Origin: Ilyonectria destructans
Lineage: Eukaryota; Ascomycota; Sordariomycetes; Hypocreales; Nectriaceae
Reading direction: 5' to 3'
Length of the DNA: 64,000 bases
Assembly (NCBI GenBank): GCA_020740775.1
Contig: JAHEWK010000001.1
Coordinates: 5,456,001 to 5,520,000 of the forward strand
The notes beneath the pieces are model-generated. The model had not been told where the DNA came from. It made no database searches and worked only from the letters and a program-made list of their open reading frames with translations. Below are positions 34,323-45,900 of the stretch, in pieces. Each line of letters opens with the position of its first letter. Position 1 is the first letter of the stretch. The translations under genes and the position numbers were made by a program.

Positions 34323-36300
34323 ATGTCTCCCCCCGCGGTGACCTCCATTGATATTGCCTCCTTGCCCTTGGTTGCAAAGTATGCTCCCTCTGACTCTCGG
34401 GCTCCTCTTGTCATGGTTACTGACATCCGCTCGTAGGGGTAAAGTGAGAGAGCTGTATACCATCAGCGACTCTACTCTGCTCATGGCAGTAACCGACAGA
34501 ATTTCTGCCTACGATGTGATTCTATCCACGGGTATCCCTGACAAGGGTCCAATCCTGTGCCAGATTTCGGGTAGGCCCTTGGATTTCCTGCTTTCCTTCT
34601 CCCCAAATCTCCAAAATTATACAAACATGACCCCGCCCGAAGCCATGGTTTTAATACCAAGACACCCTCGCACAATACTTGAATGCCCACTTCCGAGAAA
34701 TGCTGACTCTATATAGCCCACTGGTTCTCGGTTCTCAGTGAAAAAGTTCCCGATCTGAAGCACCACGTCCTGAGCCTGAACCCCCCAATGGCCCCTCAGC
34801 TCGTGTCCCCCGCTGAGAGAGCCGCCCTTCGAGGTCGATGCATGCAAATCCGATCCTTGAAGGTGTTCCCCGTTGAGGCAATTGGTATTTCTCCCGCATC
34901 CTCGCTACGGGAACAGCACTAACGATGGGAAACTATAGTCCGGGGTTACATTACTGGAAGCGCCTGGGCAGAGTAAGAAGCCATCCTTACAATGCCGTTC
35001 TCACTAACACACGCCTCTCCAGATACAAGAAGTCGGGCACCGTCCATGGCATGCCGCAACCAGCTGGACTGCAGTGGTCTCAGAAGTTCCCAGGAGGTCC
35101 AATCTACACCCGTGAGTTTTAGCCCTTTCTATGTCGGAACTACCATTTAGGACAATACTGGGCTACCTAGATAACTCCAGTTATCCCTAAGACTATCACT
35201 ATAAGAAGTTACTGACATCAGAATGGCAGCTTCTACCAAGGCACCTGCTGGCGAATCTGATGAGAACATCTCGCCCGAACAAGCACGACGTAAGTATACT
35301 TAACAAGTCAAAATTACTCTTCAGATTTCTCGTCAAGAGCAACCTTGATGTCCTTGATTTACGAGATGGAACTGTCGAGTACAAATTCTAAGAGACACTA
35401 ATTAAATTGCGGCAGACATCGTTGGCGACAAGTATGCTGATAAGATCGAAGTACGTTCTTTCGAGTCCTGAATGCTCTTCTGGGGGGTTCTTGAAAGCAA
35501 ATCTTGATCCGGAACCTCCAGGCATACTTGTTAGGAAATACTAATCGGAACATGATAGTCCTTGGCTTTGAGACTTTACTCGGCGGCTCACGAGTACGCT
35601 GTAGGTGGCATTCCTGGTGTCATAATTGAATATACTAGCTGACTCATGTGGTATAGCTGGACAAGGGCATCGTTCTCGCGTAAGTACTTATATCGTCCCG
35701 ACTCGTTGCCCCAAACCATAAGAAAAAGAATGCTAATATCTAAAATAGAGATACCAAATTCGAATTTGGTTGGTTTCTACGTCCGATTGGTTTGCTTTTA
35801 TTTTGCTAATGAAGAGTTTAGGACTGGATGAGGAAACCGATGAGGTCATCTTGGTCGACGAGGTTTTGTACGTTTATTCCAGTCCACTATATGTTTCCCC
35901 TACATCTACTCCAAAGAACCGTGATTCTTGAAAAGCTAACGACTGGATGTCAATAATAGGACCCCTGACAGCTCTCGTTTCTGGCCCGCGCCGGTGCAAG
36001 TCGGCCAGGACCAACCGTCGTTCGACAAGCAATATTTGAGAAACTGGCTTACGGAGACTGGCAAGAAGGGCCAACAAGGTGTAAGTCACTTTCGCATGTT
36101 CTCTATGCTTTATATATAGCCTCAGACGAAGCTCTCTAAGCCCAAGCACTCTTGGATACTTGCCATATAGTACTAATCCTATTTTACAGGTTGAGCTGCC
36201 TGACGACATCGTCCTAAAGACCCGCCAGCTCTACGGCGATATTTTCCAGCGATTGACAGGCAAGACGCTTGAGCAATCTCTTGCAGCTCTTGACAACTAG
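34323..36300 (+). CDS. ADE1: SAICAR synthetase (phosphoribosylaminoimidazole-succinocarboxamide synthase), 13 exons
   Basis: Exons: 34323..34378, 34437..34570, 34717..34884, 34939..34972, 35023..35111, 35230..35289, 35416..35450, 35559..35600, 35657..35679, 35749..35768, 35822..35867, 35960..36080, 36190..36300; 939 nt, 312 aa, all phases consistent. The enzyme joins CAIR and Asp in purine synthesis, in the cytosol. Markers: [27 protein letters not shown] (seen across intron 1), [21 protein letters not shown] (across two introns), [18 protein letters not shown] with [10 protein letters not shown], and [16 protein letters not shown]. Length matches yeast Ade1 (306). Exons of 20, 23, 34 and 35 nt are unusually small. 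Upstream TGACTC sites fit the control known for yeast ADE genes. Confidence 0.93.
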
Positions 36301-37136
36301 GTTGCACGCGATTGTAGGGGATGACGCAGAGTCCGTATCCGTTTGTCGATTCAAGCATAAGCCCCTATCAATGAACTTTATCAAGAACTATGGAGGCGAA
36401 GTATTAGTCGTAGAAGACATTAGACCCGCGTAGCTGAGAATCAAAAAGTATGTCCTACGTTCATTTAGCCTGGGACGGACAGCAGTAACGAAGCGTCCAG
36501 TTCTCGACAGTGAGCCACTCGGTTTGTTGTAACACACATCAATTGTGTAGCTTCCATAAAGAGAGGGGACGCCCGGGTTGTGAGGTTCTTGTTTAATGGG
36601 CAACCCGATCTTCACATGTAGGGCATAATAGCCAAAGACGAGGGAAAAAGTCCGAGGCTGAAGGTCTGAACGGAGAGGTCAACACTCTTCGAGTAGAAGA
36701 GACACACATGTTCAATCCATAAATCAGTAGATTCGATAATAGGGCAAGCGTGGTGAGGAGCAATTACATTCAGGTACTATTAAGGATATTTCTCTTCCTC
36801 GGCATATCCAACGCCGCCGCGTCCTTCTTCTAGCCGCATACATCTAGCCACCCAAACTTCTGTTCACCCTCTAGTAGTAAGGGGGAACGCACTCATATAG
36901 GACAAAAACCCCGAAAACGCCATGCCATGGGTGTTGGTATCAAACGATGAAAGGAAGTTCTTGAAACCAGAACTTGAGATGCCAGATAGGGTAATGATAG
37001 CTCGTGAAGAGAGGCGTTGTTCATGAAGAAGCCATCTCGGTGATCATCAAAAGAAAGAATTAAGGCAAAACTGCCATTGAAGAAGTATTGGCCAACAGTA
37101 AGTCGGCCAATCGATCGGAAGGAGGCGGATCACGCA
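36301..37136. other. Intergenic, tail-to-tail
   Basis: 836 bp between convergent genes, probably both 3' UTRs. No gene, repeat or clear RNA element recognised. Confidence 0.5.
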
Positions 37137-38627
37137 TCATGTAGTGAGGCTGGGAATAGGTTCCAACGGTAAGATAATCCTCGAGTCACCAGCAGTCGTG
37201 CTTGGGGCAGGAGCAATCTCTGGGTCGGGAATTTGAATGTCCAGCTAGCAAACATTTGTTAGTCTGTTGTCAAGTAGTTCAAAGGTGATTATGCTTACCG
37301 TCATGTACCCTGTCCGTCGGAGGGACACGAGCTTGGGTGCCATAGCTCCATCTTCAGACCCAATCGTCTTCTCCATCTCCACATTCCACTTCTCGATCCA
37401 GCGTTCGAGGTTGCTCAACCGCGATTTGATGCCTGTCAAGCCGAAATCGTCCCACAGCCAACCGGTCACGAGCCCGAGCATGCTATCAACCATGTTCCTC
37501 ATGCCATAGGGGTTAAAGGCAGGAATCAACTCGGCATTGAGCTTCTCGATGACCCGACGGAACTCCAGTTCGGACAACCCGGCCGGGTCCAGAATTTCGG
37601 GGTATAGGTTGGAAAATGTAGGAGCCAGATCGCCCTCGAGCAGCCAATCTCTTCGAATCCGGATGATACGAGTGCTCACATACTCAGGGGACTCCATGGG
37701 TACATGGGGGTTCATGTGTGGGTAGCAAGGATGTTGAGGACCCCATTCTCCAGCTGCGTCTGGTTCGACCTCCTCGCCCATAATGGAAGAATCCGTTGAA
37801 GACAGGGCAGATCCAATGCCATCTCCGGCGGACACATTTGAAATGCGCGGATCCATCACATCGGGCCCACGCTCCAGATCATGGGAGAAGGACTCCCTCG
37901 GCGGCTCTTGAGTCGTCATGATGGCCTTTCCCTTGCCCTTGTCAAGCTTGACTGGAATCTCGTCGAAGAACTCGCCCTCCTGGTACGGTTGCCTGCTAGG
38001 TCCAGCTTCAAAATCGGTCGGAGATGTAATGGGGTTGCGAGTTCGCTTTTCGTCGTAGGAAGCCCGAACTGACCCAGGTAGGCTGACGCGGTGATCACTA
38101 CCACCTTGACGGTCCACTTGCAAGCTGGCACGGGTTGATACTGAATGTCGGGTCTGACGTTGTTCGGGGAGGGTAAGCAGAGGGTAATCGCTAGCACCGG
38201 TTCCCACGGGGTCGGTCTTGTGATGGGAATCGCTGAAGGCGGGATGCTGGAGCGGGACGGACGGCGGAGGAGGTGTCGAGGGCCGTCGCTTGCGAGATGT
38301 ATGGGGACGAGGGGTCGAGTTTGTGGGATTCCAAAGACGGGCGGCTGAGAGTCGACGGACACGACGCAGAGCCGGACCAGCTGCACGGGGTCGGAAGGGC
38401 GAGAGAGGGAAAGCGGACGACTCCTGATGACGGCCAGCGGGGTGTCTGGCGGAGGGATGCTGGTTCAATGCGGCAGCGGCAACGGCGGCTAGATTCGCCG
38501 GGGTTTTGTCGGCGCCGGGATAGGTGGGTTTCGGAGAAGAGAGGTAAGGCTTGACCGGCGCATCTAGGGAGGCCGGGACGGACGGGGAGGGGGGCGCTCG
38601 GGATGGTAGAGGATCCGTGGGAAACAC
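37137..38627 (-). CDS. ERF4: ERF4 / Golgin A7 family protein (Ras palmitoylation factor); start unresolved
   Basis: Two exons on the minus strand, up to 38627..37299 and 37244..37137. The 54-nt intron joins TGYMT to LDIQIPDPEIAP. The C-terminal third, from about residue 315, is the Golgin A7/ERF4 domain: EYVSTRIIRIRRDWLLEGD, FRRVIEKLNAELIPAFNPYG and DSMLGLVTGWLWDDFGLTG. In yeast Erf4 pairs with the DHHC protein Erf2 to palmitoylate Ras at the ER. The first 300 residues are Pro/Ser/Arg-rich and disordered. There is no in-frame ATG upstream of the domain before the stop near 38712; the frame opens only with a GTG at 38627 (context A at -3). Either a further 5' exon exists or translation begins at a non-AUG codon. 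Confidence 0.8.
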
Positions 38628-38801
38628 GCTGTCGGCACGGCCGCCGAGACGACCGCGCTGGTGAGGTATGGCGGCGTCCTTGATCTCACGTGAACGTGAG
38701 CAAGAGAGTGTCTCGGTGAGTGGGCGCTAATCCACGATGCACGGAGCTGTCGTTGGCGCAGTGCGGTTGGTCGCTGTGTGGGCGGCTGGATCGACGAAGA
38801 A

Positions 38802-39167
38802 ATGCGACGGCTGCGTGTGGCGGCTGCACGACGAGAAGCAGCAGGGGGCGTCGGAGAAGGGACGAGAGACGAGACGGCGGTATCGGAGACGGTGATGATG
38901 GCGCCGGTGGAAGGGTCGTGGTCGTCGATTGCTGGACCGACAAGGCAGAATCTGCTGTCGGCGTTGAAGAACAAAGGAGATGGCGAAGTGAAGGAGGCAA
39001 AGCAAGAAGACGAGGCGCCGGGGTGGAAGTGGTTGACGCCGGCTGGCCAATGGCAGCGCGGGATTGCTCCAGCGCGTGCAACTAGGGGGCCGTCCGCAAA
39101 GGGTTTAGCGGACGAGAGGCAGCTGCTGGATGCTGATGCCCTGAAGGCCAGCATCCTCGACCGCTAA
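38802..39167 (+). CDS. Possible small protein, unknown, opposite ERF4 leader
   Basis: ATG-started ORF of 121 codons. The translation is charged and protein-like (MRRLRVAAARREAAGGVGEG at the start; LLSALKNKGDGEVKEAKQED in the middle; ADERQLLDADALKASILDR at the end), unlike the Ser/Arg/Pro-rich readings of the other frames. The frame is open upstream to 38700 without another ATG. I recognise no family. It lies antisense to the expected 5' end of the ERF4 gene, so at most one of the two upstream models can be simple. It may be a chance ORF in GC-rich DNA. Confidence 0.3.
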   Translation: MRRLRVAAARREAAGGVGEGTRDETAVSETVMMAPVEGSWSSIAGPTRQNLLSALKNKGDGEVKEAKQEDEAPGWKWLTPAGQWQRGIAPARATRGPSAKGLADERQLLDADALKASILDR

Positions 39168-41433
39168 GGGCCGCTGGAAGACCGCTGGGGACCGCTGAGA
39201 GGTCACTGGGGAAGCGTCCAGTTTGCTGGTCCCGGCCAACGTCACTGGGATGCGCAGAGAGTGTGGAGGGCGTTCGCAATTGCAGGCTGGAATTGAACCC
39301 GCCGTATTCTGGGTTCGTGAGGGTGGAAGGTTTGTCGTCGATGGGCCCTTCCCCTCAATTCAATTTCTTCCGGGTCGTTTCTTTTTCCTTATACCCGATG
39401 GCTTTGCGTTGCCAGTCCCTCTCTGGACTGGCTTCGGGCAACGGCGCGGCAAACACGGCTTAGAAAGCTGGCTGGGCTGGATGCCAAGGGTCGGCGGCGT
39501 AGAAGCCAACGGAATCGTTGTAATTCCAGGGTATGTCCCCGGAGGTGGCTCAATGTGAAGATTGTGGGACCTTTCTAGATCCTCGTTGCAACAGAAAACG
39601 AGATCGAGAGCGTGGAGGGCTTGCGAAACCTTTTTAATAACCGGCTGCGGGAAACCGTCTAATCGAGATGGGACCTCTTTATGCGAAAGCCTCCCAATTT
39701 TCTTCTTGGGGGCGCGTGTCCCTTTCTACTATACTATGCCGCACTGGTGTCCATCTGTAACAAGGACAAATCGTCAACGGGCTAGCCCGGCCGCAAGCCC
39801 GATCCTGGGTGACACGGGACGGCTTCATCGGGGGTCCCATGATCCGTCCTATCATGGTCGAGCCGGGATCTCCAGATTGACACTTCGATGCTCTCATCTC
39901 ATTTCAGCGTGCGTCTATCTTGGTCGTCCGTGGGCCCGGGTTCTCCGACTCCTCAGCCCGCGCCTTTGGAACCCCCGGGATCGTGCGGGCGGTGAGGCCT
40001 TCGTCATCGCCGGCATCCCTGTCTGTGCGTCGTCCCGCATGATGTTAATTATAAGGCACAGCTGCTCGGTAGATGACGTTGAGGGGTCTGCCATGCGAGA
40101 GGACTGCAATTCCGTGCAGTGGCCGTCATGTCATCCGCCTTAGACTTTCGTCCTTCCCCTGTCTTTGCGACATGAGATGAACACCTGAAATTCTGGCACT
40201 CATGATAGCAACACTTGTCCTAAAATAGACAGGTCTACTCCTGTTCTCCGGTAGAGCAAGAGCCCTGCTCGACAGGGGATTAAAGTGCCAGATACTCAAT
40301 TTTGTAGAATGGCACCTGTCAGTATTTGGGCCTAGACTGGTGCCCCCCTGTTTGACATGCCGGGGTTGCGAGCTAAGAGTGAAGCAGTGTAAGACGAGGA
40401 TGAATGGCGATCAGACATCGGATGGCCGATGAGTTATCCCGTCGTATTCCCTCCCCCTTTCAATCCATCGACCGGGTTGAACTATCTTCCAGGAGAATTG
40501 ACGTCATGAGAACCCCGGACAAATCTCGTCTACAAAGTGCGGATTACAGTGTAATACTCACTAGTACGCCCTCTGTGTCAACTTACCCTACTGTAACCCC
40601 AGAGTGTCTCTCGGGATTGAAGCTTCCGCACCCGCAACCCAGCCAAGGACCAAGATGACGGGCCATTGGAGCCCAATCGGCCCAACCGGCCGCCTCGAGT
40701 TGACACTGCAACAGAGTATTGCCCTTAGTGCTCACCTCCTCGACAGCCTCATGGTTGCACGCCCAATTGCGAAAGCAGTGTCGTAATGGTGTCTAGATTT
40801 GGGGCTACAATGCGACATTGGTTTTTCTTCTTTCGTATCGATCATGGCACTTGAGAGAGGATGTGACACAGTCAAGCCTCACATGGCATTATATCAGCCC
40901 CGTGTTTTCATGTCCGGGCACAGCTGTGGATTGGGTACGTCAGTATATTTGCTTATTCCAGAGTCGAGCATATTTAGCCGTGGCGGTACAATGAGTGAGA
41001 CTCGGAATCAAAATTGAACACGAGTAATTTATCCCGTGTCGAGTAACCCCAAACGAGACAGGCGTCTATTGATACTTTGGGGCGAACATGGCTGTAATTC
41101 GAACGGCAAAATACACCCCACGTCGAGCATAGTTAATCGTTCTCCTCGTAAACTAGTAAACTAGTAAACTACAACATGCAAGCAAATCTGCTAAGTTGAG
41201 CGAACTGTGACGTCGTCCATTGCACTGCCAATCATCATCATCTGCCGCATGTTAGCAGCGACTCACCGGCCACCATTCCCCATTCCACACTGCCTACGCC
41301 TCCCTTCCCGTGCTTCCCGCTCCCGTCGCGTGACCTGTGGTTGTGTCGCCGCCCTACATCGCAACACGCCTCCTCATCCTACCCTCCCTCCCCCACGGCG
41401 CGCCTCGTAGATCGATCTATCGTCGCAGCCATC
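39168..41433. other. Intergenic
   Basis: 2.3 kb before the unknown membrane-protein gene. ORFs at 39562 (193 codons) and 40404 show no family features. A three-copy 8-mer repeat lies at 41148. The last 150 bp are C/T-rich on the plus strand, as in other leaders here. Confidence 0.5.
41148..41171. repeat. Tandem 8-mer, three copies
   Basis: Three exact copies of GTAAACTA about 260 bp before the next start codon. Confidence 0.9.
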
Positions 41434-42976
41434 ATGGACGAGAACCTGACCTCGACCCCGGCAGCTGCCCGGCACAAGGCCGCCGTCTCCGCGGCCAGCT
41501 CCACCGTCAGCGCCCCGCTTCCGGGGAACCTTCGGCGCGCCCTCACGGCGTCGGCCGCCGTCGATGACGCACGACGTTCACGTCCATCCATCCAACTGCA
41601 GAGCCCCTTCGCTGAAGCCTCGTCGCCGACAGGTGAGGCATTTCCGCGCCGCAGCTCCAACTTCTCCGAGTACAGCCTCAGCGAGGCTCGCGACCTGCTG
41701 AATCCGCAGCCCATGGGTCGTGCTGGCGACCAACTGGCCACGAGCGACTCGTCCTCGCTGGCATCGCTGTCGTTGGCATTTGCCCTACTTCCTGCCCTCG
41801 CGGGCGTACTGTTCAAGAATGGCAGCGCCGTGGTTACAGATATTATGCTCCTGGGCTTAGCTGGTGTCTTCCTGCACTGGTCCGTGACACAGCCATGGTA
41901 CGTTATATGCCACATGCGCCGACCCATATATGGGTAAATGGCTTCTTATTAATATTGGCTATAGGACTTGGTACCATTCTGCACAAGAAGTGCGCATCCA
42001 GCAGGAAGCAAACGCCGACACTGCCATCGAGGACGATAGCGACTCCGAGTCTGCCACCCTGGCGCCAGCGCGTCACGCCTCGCTTGACCATGTCCCCGAG
42101 GAGGAGGCGACTCAGCCCGAGGCTGAGGAAAAGGCAACAAGGAAGCGACCCACGGCGCAGCAACAGTCGGCATTGGCGGAGCTCTACCTGTACGAGATCC
42201 TGGCCCTGGCTTCATGCTTCATCCTCCCCCTCATCGGCGCCTACATGTTGCATGCGATCCGGTCGCAGCTCAGCCGGCCATCCGAAGGTCTTGTTTCCAA
42301 TTATAACCTAACTATATTCCTGCTGGTATCGGAGCTCCGCGTGTTCTCGCACATGATCAAGCTGGTCCAGTCACGGACCCTTCACTTACAGCGAGTCGTG
42401 CAGGGGAACCCCGACGGGTTCTCGACAACACACAATGCAGAACAGCTGGAAGCTGTCCTCCTGCGGCTGGAACGTCTTGAGTTACGTCTTACTGTCGAGG
42501 AGAATCCAGCTGTGTCGGCAGGGAAGTCGGACACAGTTAAAGCAAAGCAGGAGAATGCCATTGCCCGGGATGTGCGGAATGCCATCCAACCTGAACTCGA
42601 CGCTCTCAACAGAGCTGTGCGTCGCTACGAGAAAAAGGCAACACTGTTGCAGTTTCAAACAGAGTCACGTTTCGCCGGAGTAGATGCAAGACTTGAGGAC
42701 GCCATAGCACTGGCCGCGAATGTTGCAAAGAATAGCGCGTCACATCGAAACATATTCCTATTGACCATCGAGGCCCTCACCGCCGTGGTTCTCCTGCCTT
42801 TCAAGACGCTCTTACGGATCCTGCTTCTGCCGCTCAGAACACTCTTGGCACTGGCCAAAAAGAACAAGAAGAAGGGACCCTCGGCGAAGATTTCACGCAG
42901 CAGCCGGAGCGGGAAGGCTGGGACGCAACCCAGGTATAGTGGGGATCGAGTGCCGACTAGAGTATCGAAGAAATAG
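41434..42976 (+). CDS. Fungal membrane protein of unknown function
   Basis: Two exons, 41434..41897 and 41965..42976; 491 aa. The 67-nt intron joins TQPW to TWYHSAQE. The first 105 residues are Ser/Ala-rich and disordered. Hydrophobic segments: two near residues 108-150 (LASLSLAFALLPALAGVLF, then DIMLLGLAGVFLHWSV), one near 240-262 (LYEILALASCFILPLIGAYM), one near 285-300, and a long C-terminal one (IFLLTIEALTAVVLLPFKTL). A Leu-heptad stretch (AEQLEAVLLRLERLELRL) with the following charged region probably forms a coiled coil. The end is Lys/Arg-rich. I do not recognise a named domain. Likely an organelle or ER membrane protein; function unknown. Confidence 0.85.
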
Positions 42977-45900
42977 GTGAGGCTGGTTTCTTTTATGCGA
43001 GATTAGATGATATCCATACTGTACTTAATGTATTTTTATAACTCGATGGGACGAGCTGGGGATAGAGGCTAGGAGATGTCTGGCTTGGAGGCTGGAGGCG
43101 ATATATTGGGCGCCCTTCTAATCACTGTCTTTCTTTGTGAGACGTCCATTCTCTCTAGTTTGCGGGCTCGGACTACAAGGACGCGTTGAGCCTTTGCTTT
43201 GTGGTTACTCGCGTGCTTAATGTGATGATCTTCATTCTGTTGTGTTCCGGAGTACTGGGTCAAGACGCCGGCCGAAACGCGGATCTAATCTATCGGAGCG
43301 GAACGGCTCAACAACACGGACGATTTTGCATGAATGATCTCCCTGTCTCAGGCCAAGTTTAGCGTCGCCTCTCTGACGCCAACTCAGCCAACCGCACAGC
43401 ATGCCGCTAGTGAGGCCAAAAGTCAGCCTTCATGTTTCAAATCTATGAGCTGGGTTTAGTTGGATAATTGAATTTGTCCGGCCGGCGGCCTGTGATCTTT
43501 GGTCTGTGTGGATGGTGCGGAACGGGCATGATGGATCGCGACAGAGTTGCTAAATCGAGGTGTAACTGAACCTCTGGTGCGTCACCACGACGAAGAAGTA
43601 GTCGTCTATCACACTAGGACCAACGATGACAAAATTCCGATCCCGATTGCCTCATCCCTGTAGGCGAGGTCATCGTAAGCACATGGCGGAGGGGTTACCA
43701 TTCCCACCATCCGTGCCCAGGACGAAGGTTCGGAATACGAACACCATTACGAACACCATGAATATGCTAGCAAGGGCGCTGAGGCTCTGGCTCTGCCGGA
43801 TGACGACGGTGTGACGGAAGCACTCCGGCTCCGTGTGCGTATTACCGAGCACCAAGCTGAGGTAACCCTGATATGGTTCGGGGGATTCGCCTCAAATACC
43901 TAAGACAGCTAAGAGAATGAGTCGCACAGTGGTGGACGAAGCGATCTGCTACCGCACCAAGGACCGAAAAGGTCATGATCCATCTCCCGCCATCTGATAT
44001 CTGATGTGATGGTGTGATGTGGTGTGCTCTAGTCGCAGCGCAGCCGAGCACCAGCCCCGTCTCGGCATATGCGAGAAATGGTTGAGCTGAGGATGCGACA
44101 GAATCAGATATCACCCACACACACCAAGTTCATGCGCCGTGGCGGTGCTGGACAGGGCTGGACCGGTGCATTGAAAGACGTCCGCAAGAGGTGAGCGGGG
44201 GCGATTGAGGCGGTCCCACGAGTGACGGGACAATAGACAATTGACCAGGGGGATGCGCGTTTTTTTGGGACTAATGATCTTCCCGTGGCGAGATAGGCGA
44301 GGGAAACATTGGAAACAGGCCGTTGGGTGGGATGGTGTTCGGTAAATTAATTGAGCATCTGGGTTAAGTTCAGCCTAGCACTGTCCAGACGCCAGCCATG
44401 GCACACAACGCGTCGTCGGGACTAAAATAGGTGGATCCTTAATCTCAACGCGTCGGTGAGGTGGCGCTGGCGGCCGAGTAGCGCAAGGTCCCAGAGGGCA
44501 AAAAAGCTGCATGTAACTCGGCATGTAGCGCGTGGTATCACTTTAGTCGGCGGGGCTTGGACACAACGTGAACCGTGGAGCTAGAAGTCCAATGCCCCAG
44601 CCTGCCGCAAGCCCGCAAGCCCGTCAGACCGGACAAAGCAGAATTGTATGCAGGTCTCGGCCTCGATGGGCTACGGGTCGGTCGGTGTGAATGTATGTAC
44701 TTGCGCGGGGGCAGCTGTTTAATGAGTTGGCGCGCCGATGTGGACGGACGCTAGGCACTGGCGCTGGGCCATGATCAAGGTTGCTGGTCATTAGTTGCTG
44801 GACGGTTGCCCGTCAGAAGAAAATTCAGTTGAAAATCCTGCCACTCAGACCACTTCAGTCCCGGGACATGGTCATGGTTGGCATGGCACGATCGATAAAG
44901 CGTTGGAGTGGTATTCGGGGCGAGGCCTCTGCGGCCCCCGGGAGCAGTGCTACGGGAAATACCATGCCGACACGCATGGCCGTGTTAACTAAAATGGCCA
45001 GAGACGAGCGAGAAACGGTGAGAGTCCCAAGACCAAGCTCCAAGACATGAGAAAAGATGGGACCGGAGGACTGGGCTCCCGGACTGGGACCATGTACGGA
45101 GTGAGTACGGGAGAAGCGGCGATCACGCAGTGCAGTTGTCACGCCTGAGGACAACTAGACGCACGCACAACCGACGTTACGGGGGTGGTTGGTGGTCTGT
45201 ATGCGCTGTGCGTATTGTACAAAGTACGAAGTTGGTAATGAGTACTCCCCAAGGTAGCAATATGAATAGGTAGGTGGCTGGTTGGATCATGTACCATGTC
45301 GGCCTTTGATGCTGTTGCAACCGCATGGGACGGGTGATGGCAGATCGAAGAGCGATGTGGGCGTTGGATTCCCAGGGAATAGGAAATGCCTAGGTTAGCA
45401 AGGGGGAAAAGCAAAAGACGATGATCAATTAATTGGGCAATGGCGGCCACGGGGAGAGGGAAGAGGGGGCACGCGCAGTCACACAGGGGATCGAGGTAAC
45501 AGCCCAGGCCGACCCGGGTTGGCAGGCGTATCAGCCCAGGTCAGCCCAGACAGAACCGGGTTCAGGTTTACTAGCATCGAGACACTGCGAGACAGGCAGA
45601 AGTCGATGAAAGGAAAAATTAAAATACGGATACAGAGCAGAGGGGTAATTCCCCGAGCCAAGGCACGTCCACCCTCTCATTCGTTCCTCCATCCAGACAG
45701 GAGAGCAGATGAGGAGGTGGAGAGAAGAGAACATGGATCAAGGCAGTTCTACTGATTGCTTGGCCTTGGGGTGGTGCGCATCGCATCATCAGTGTTGGTT
45801 GGTCCTTGCCCTACTCGTCATGGCTTCGAAGTTCGACGACAAAGCCTAGAAGCGACAAGGCGGCGAGCTTGGACCTTGAGAACCACGAGTTGCTCATGGG

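Noticed and set aside
36950..37060. Possible box C/D snoRNA (several TGATGA/ATGAA-like words)
   Set aside because: No matching C and D boxes with terminal pairing at proper spacing.
38668..38761. A plus-strand first exon (ATG at 38668) with an intron 38716-38761 joining the 38802 ORF
   Set aside because: The splice sites and a GCTAAT branch look good, but the phase does not fit: the join leads into a different frame.
38686..39154. Minus-strand ORFs upstream of ERF4 as its missing N-terminus
   Set aside because: Two of the three frames have no ATG, and the third (ATG at 39154) gives a low-complexity peptide with no splice path into the ERF4 frame that I can defend.
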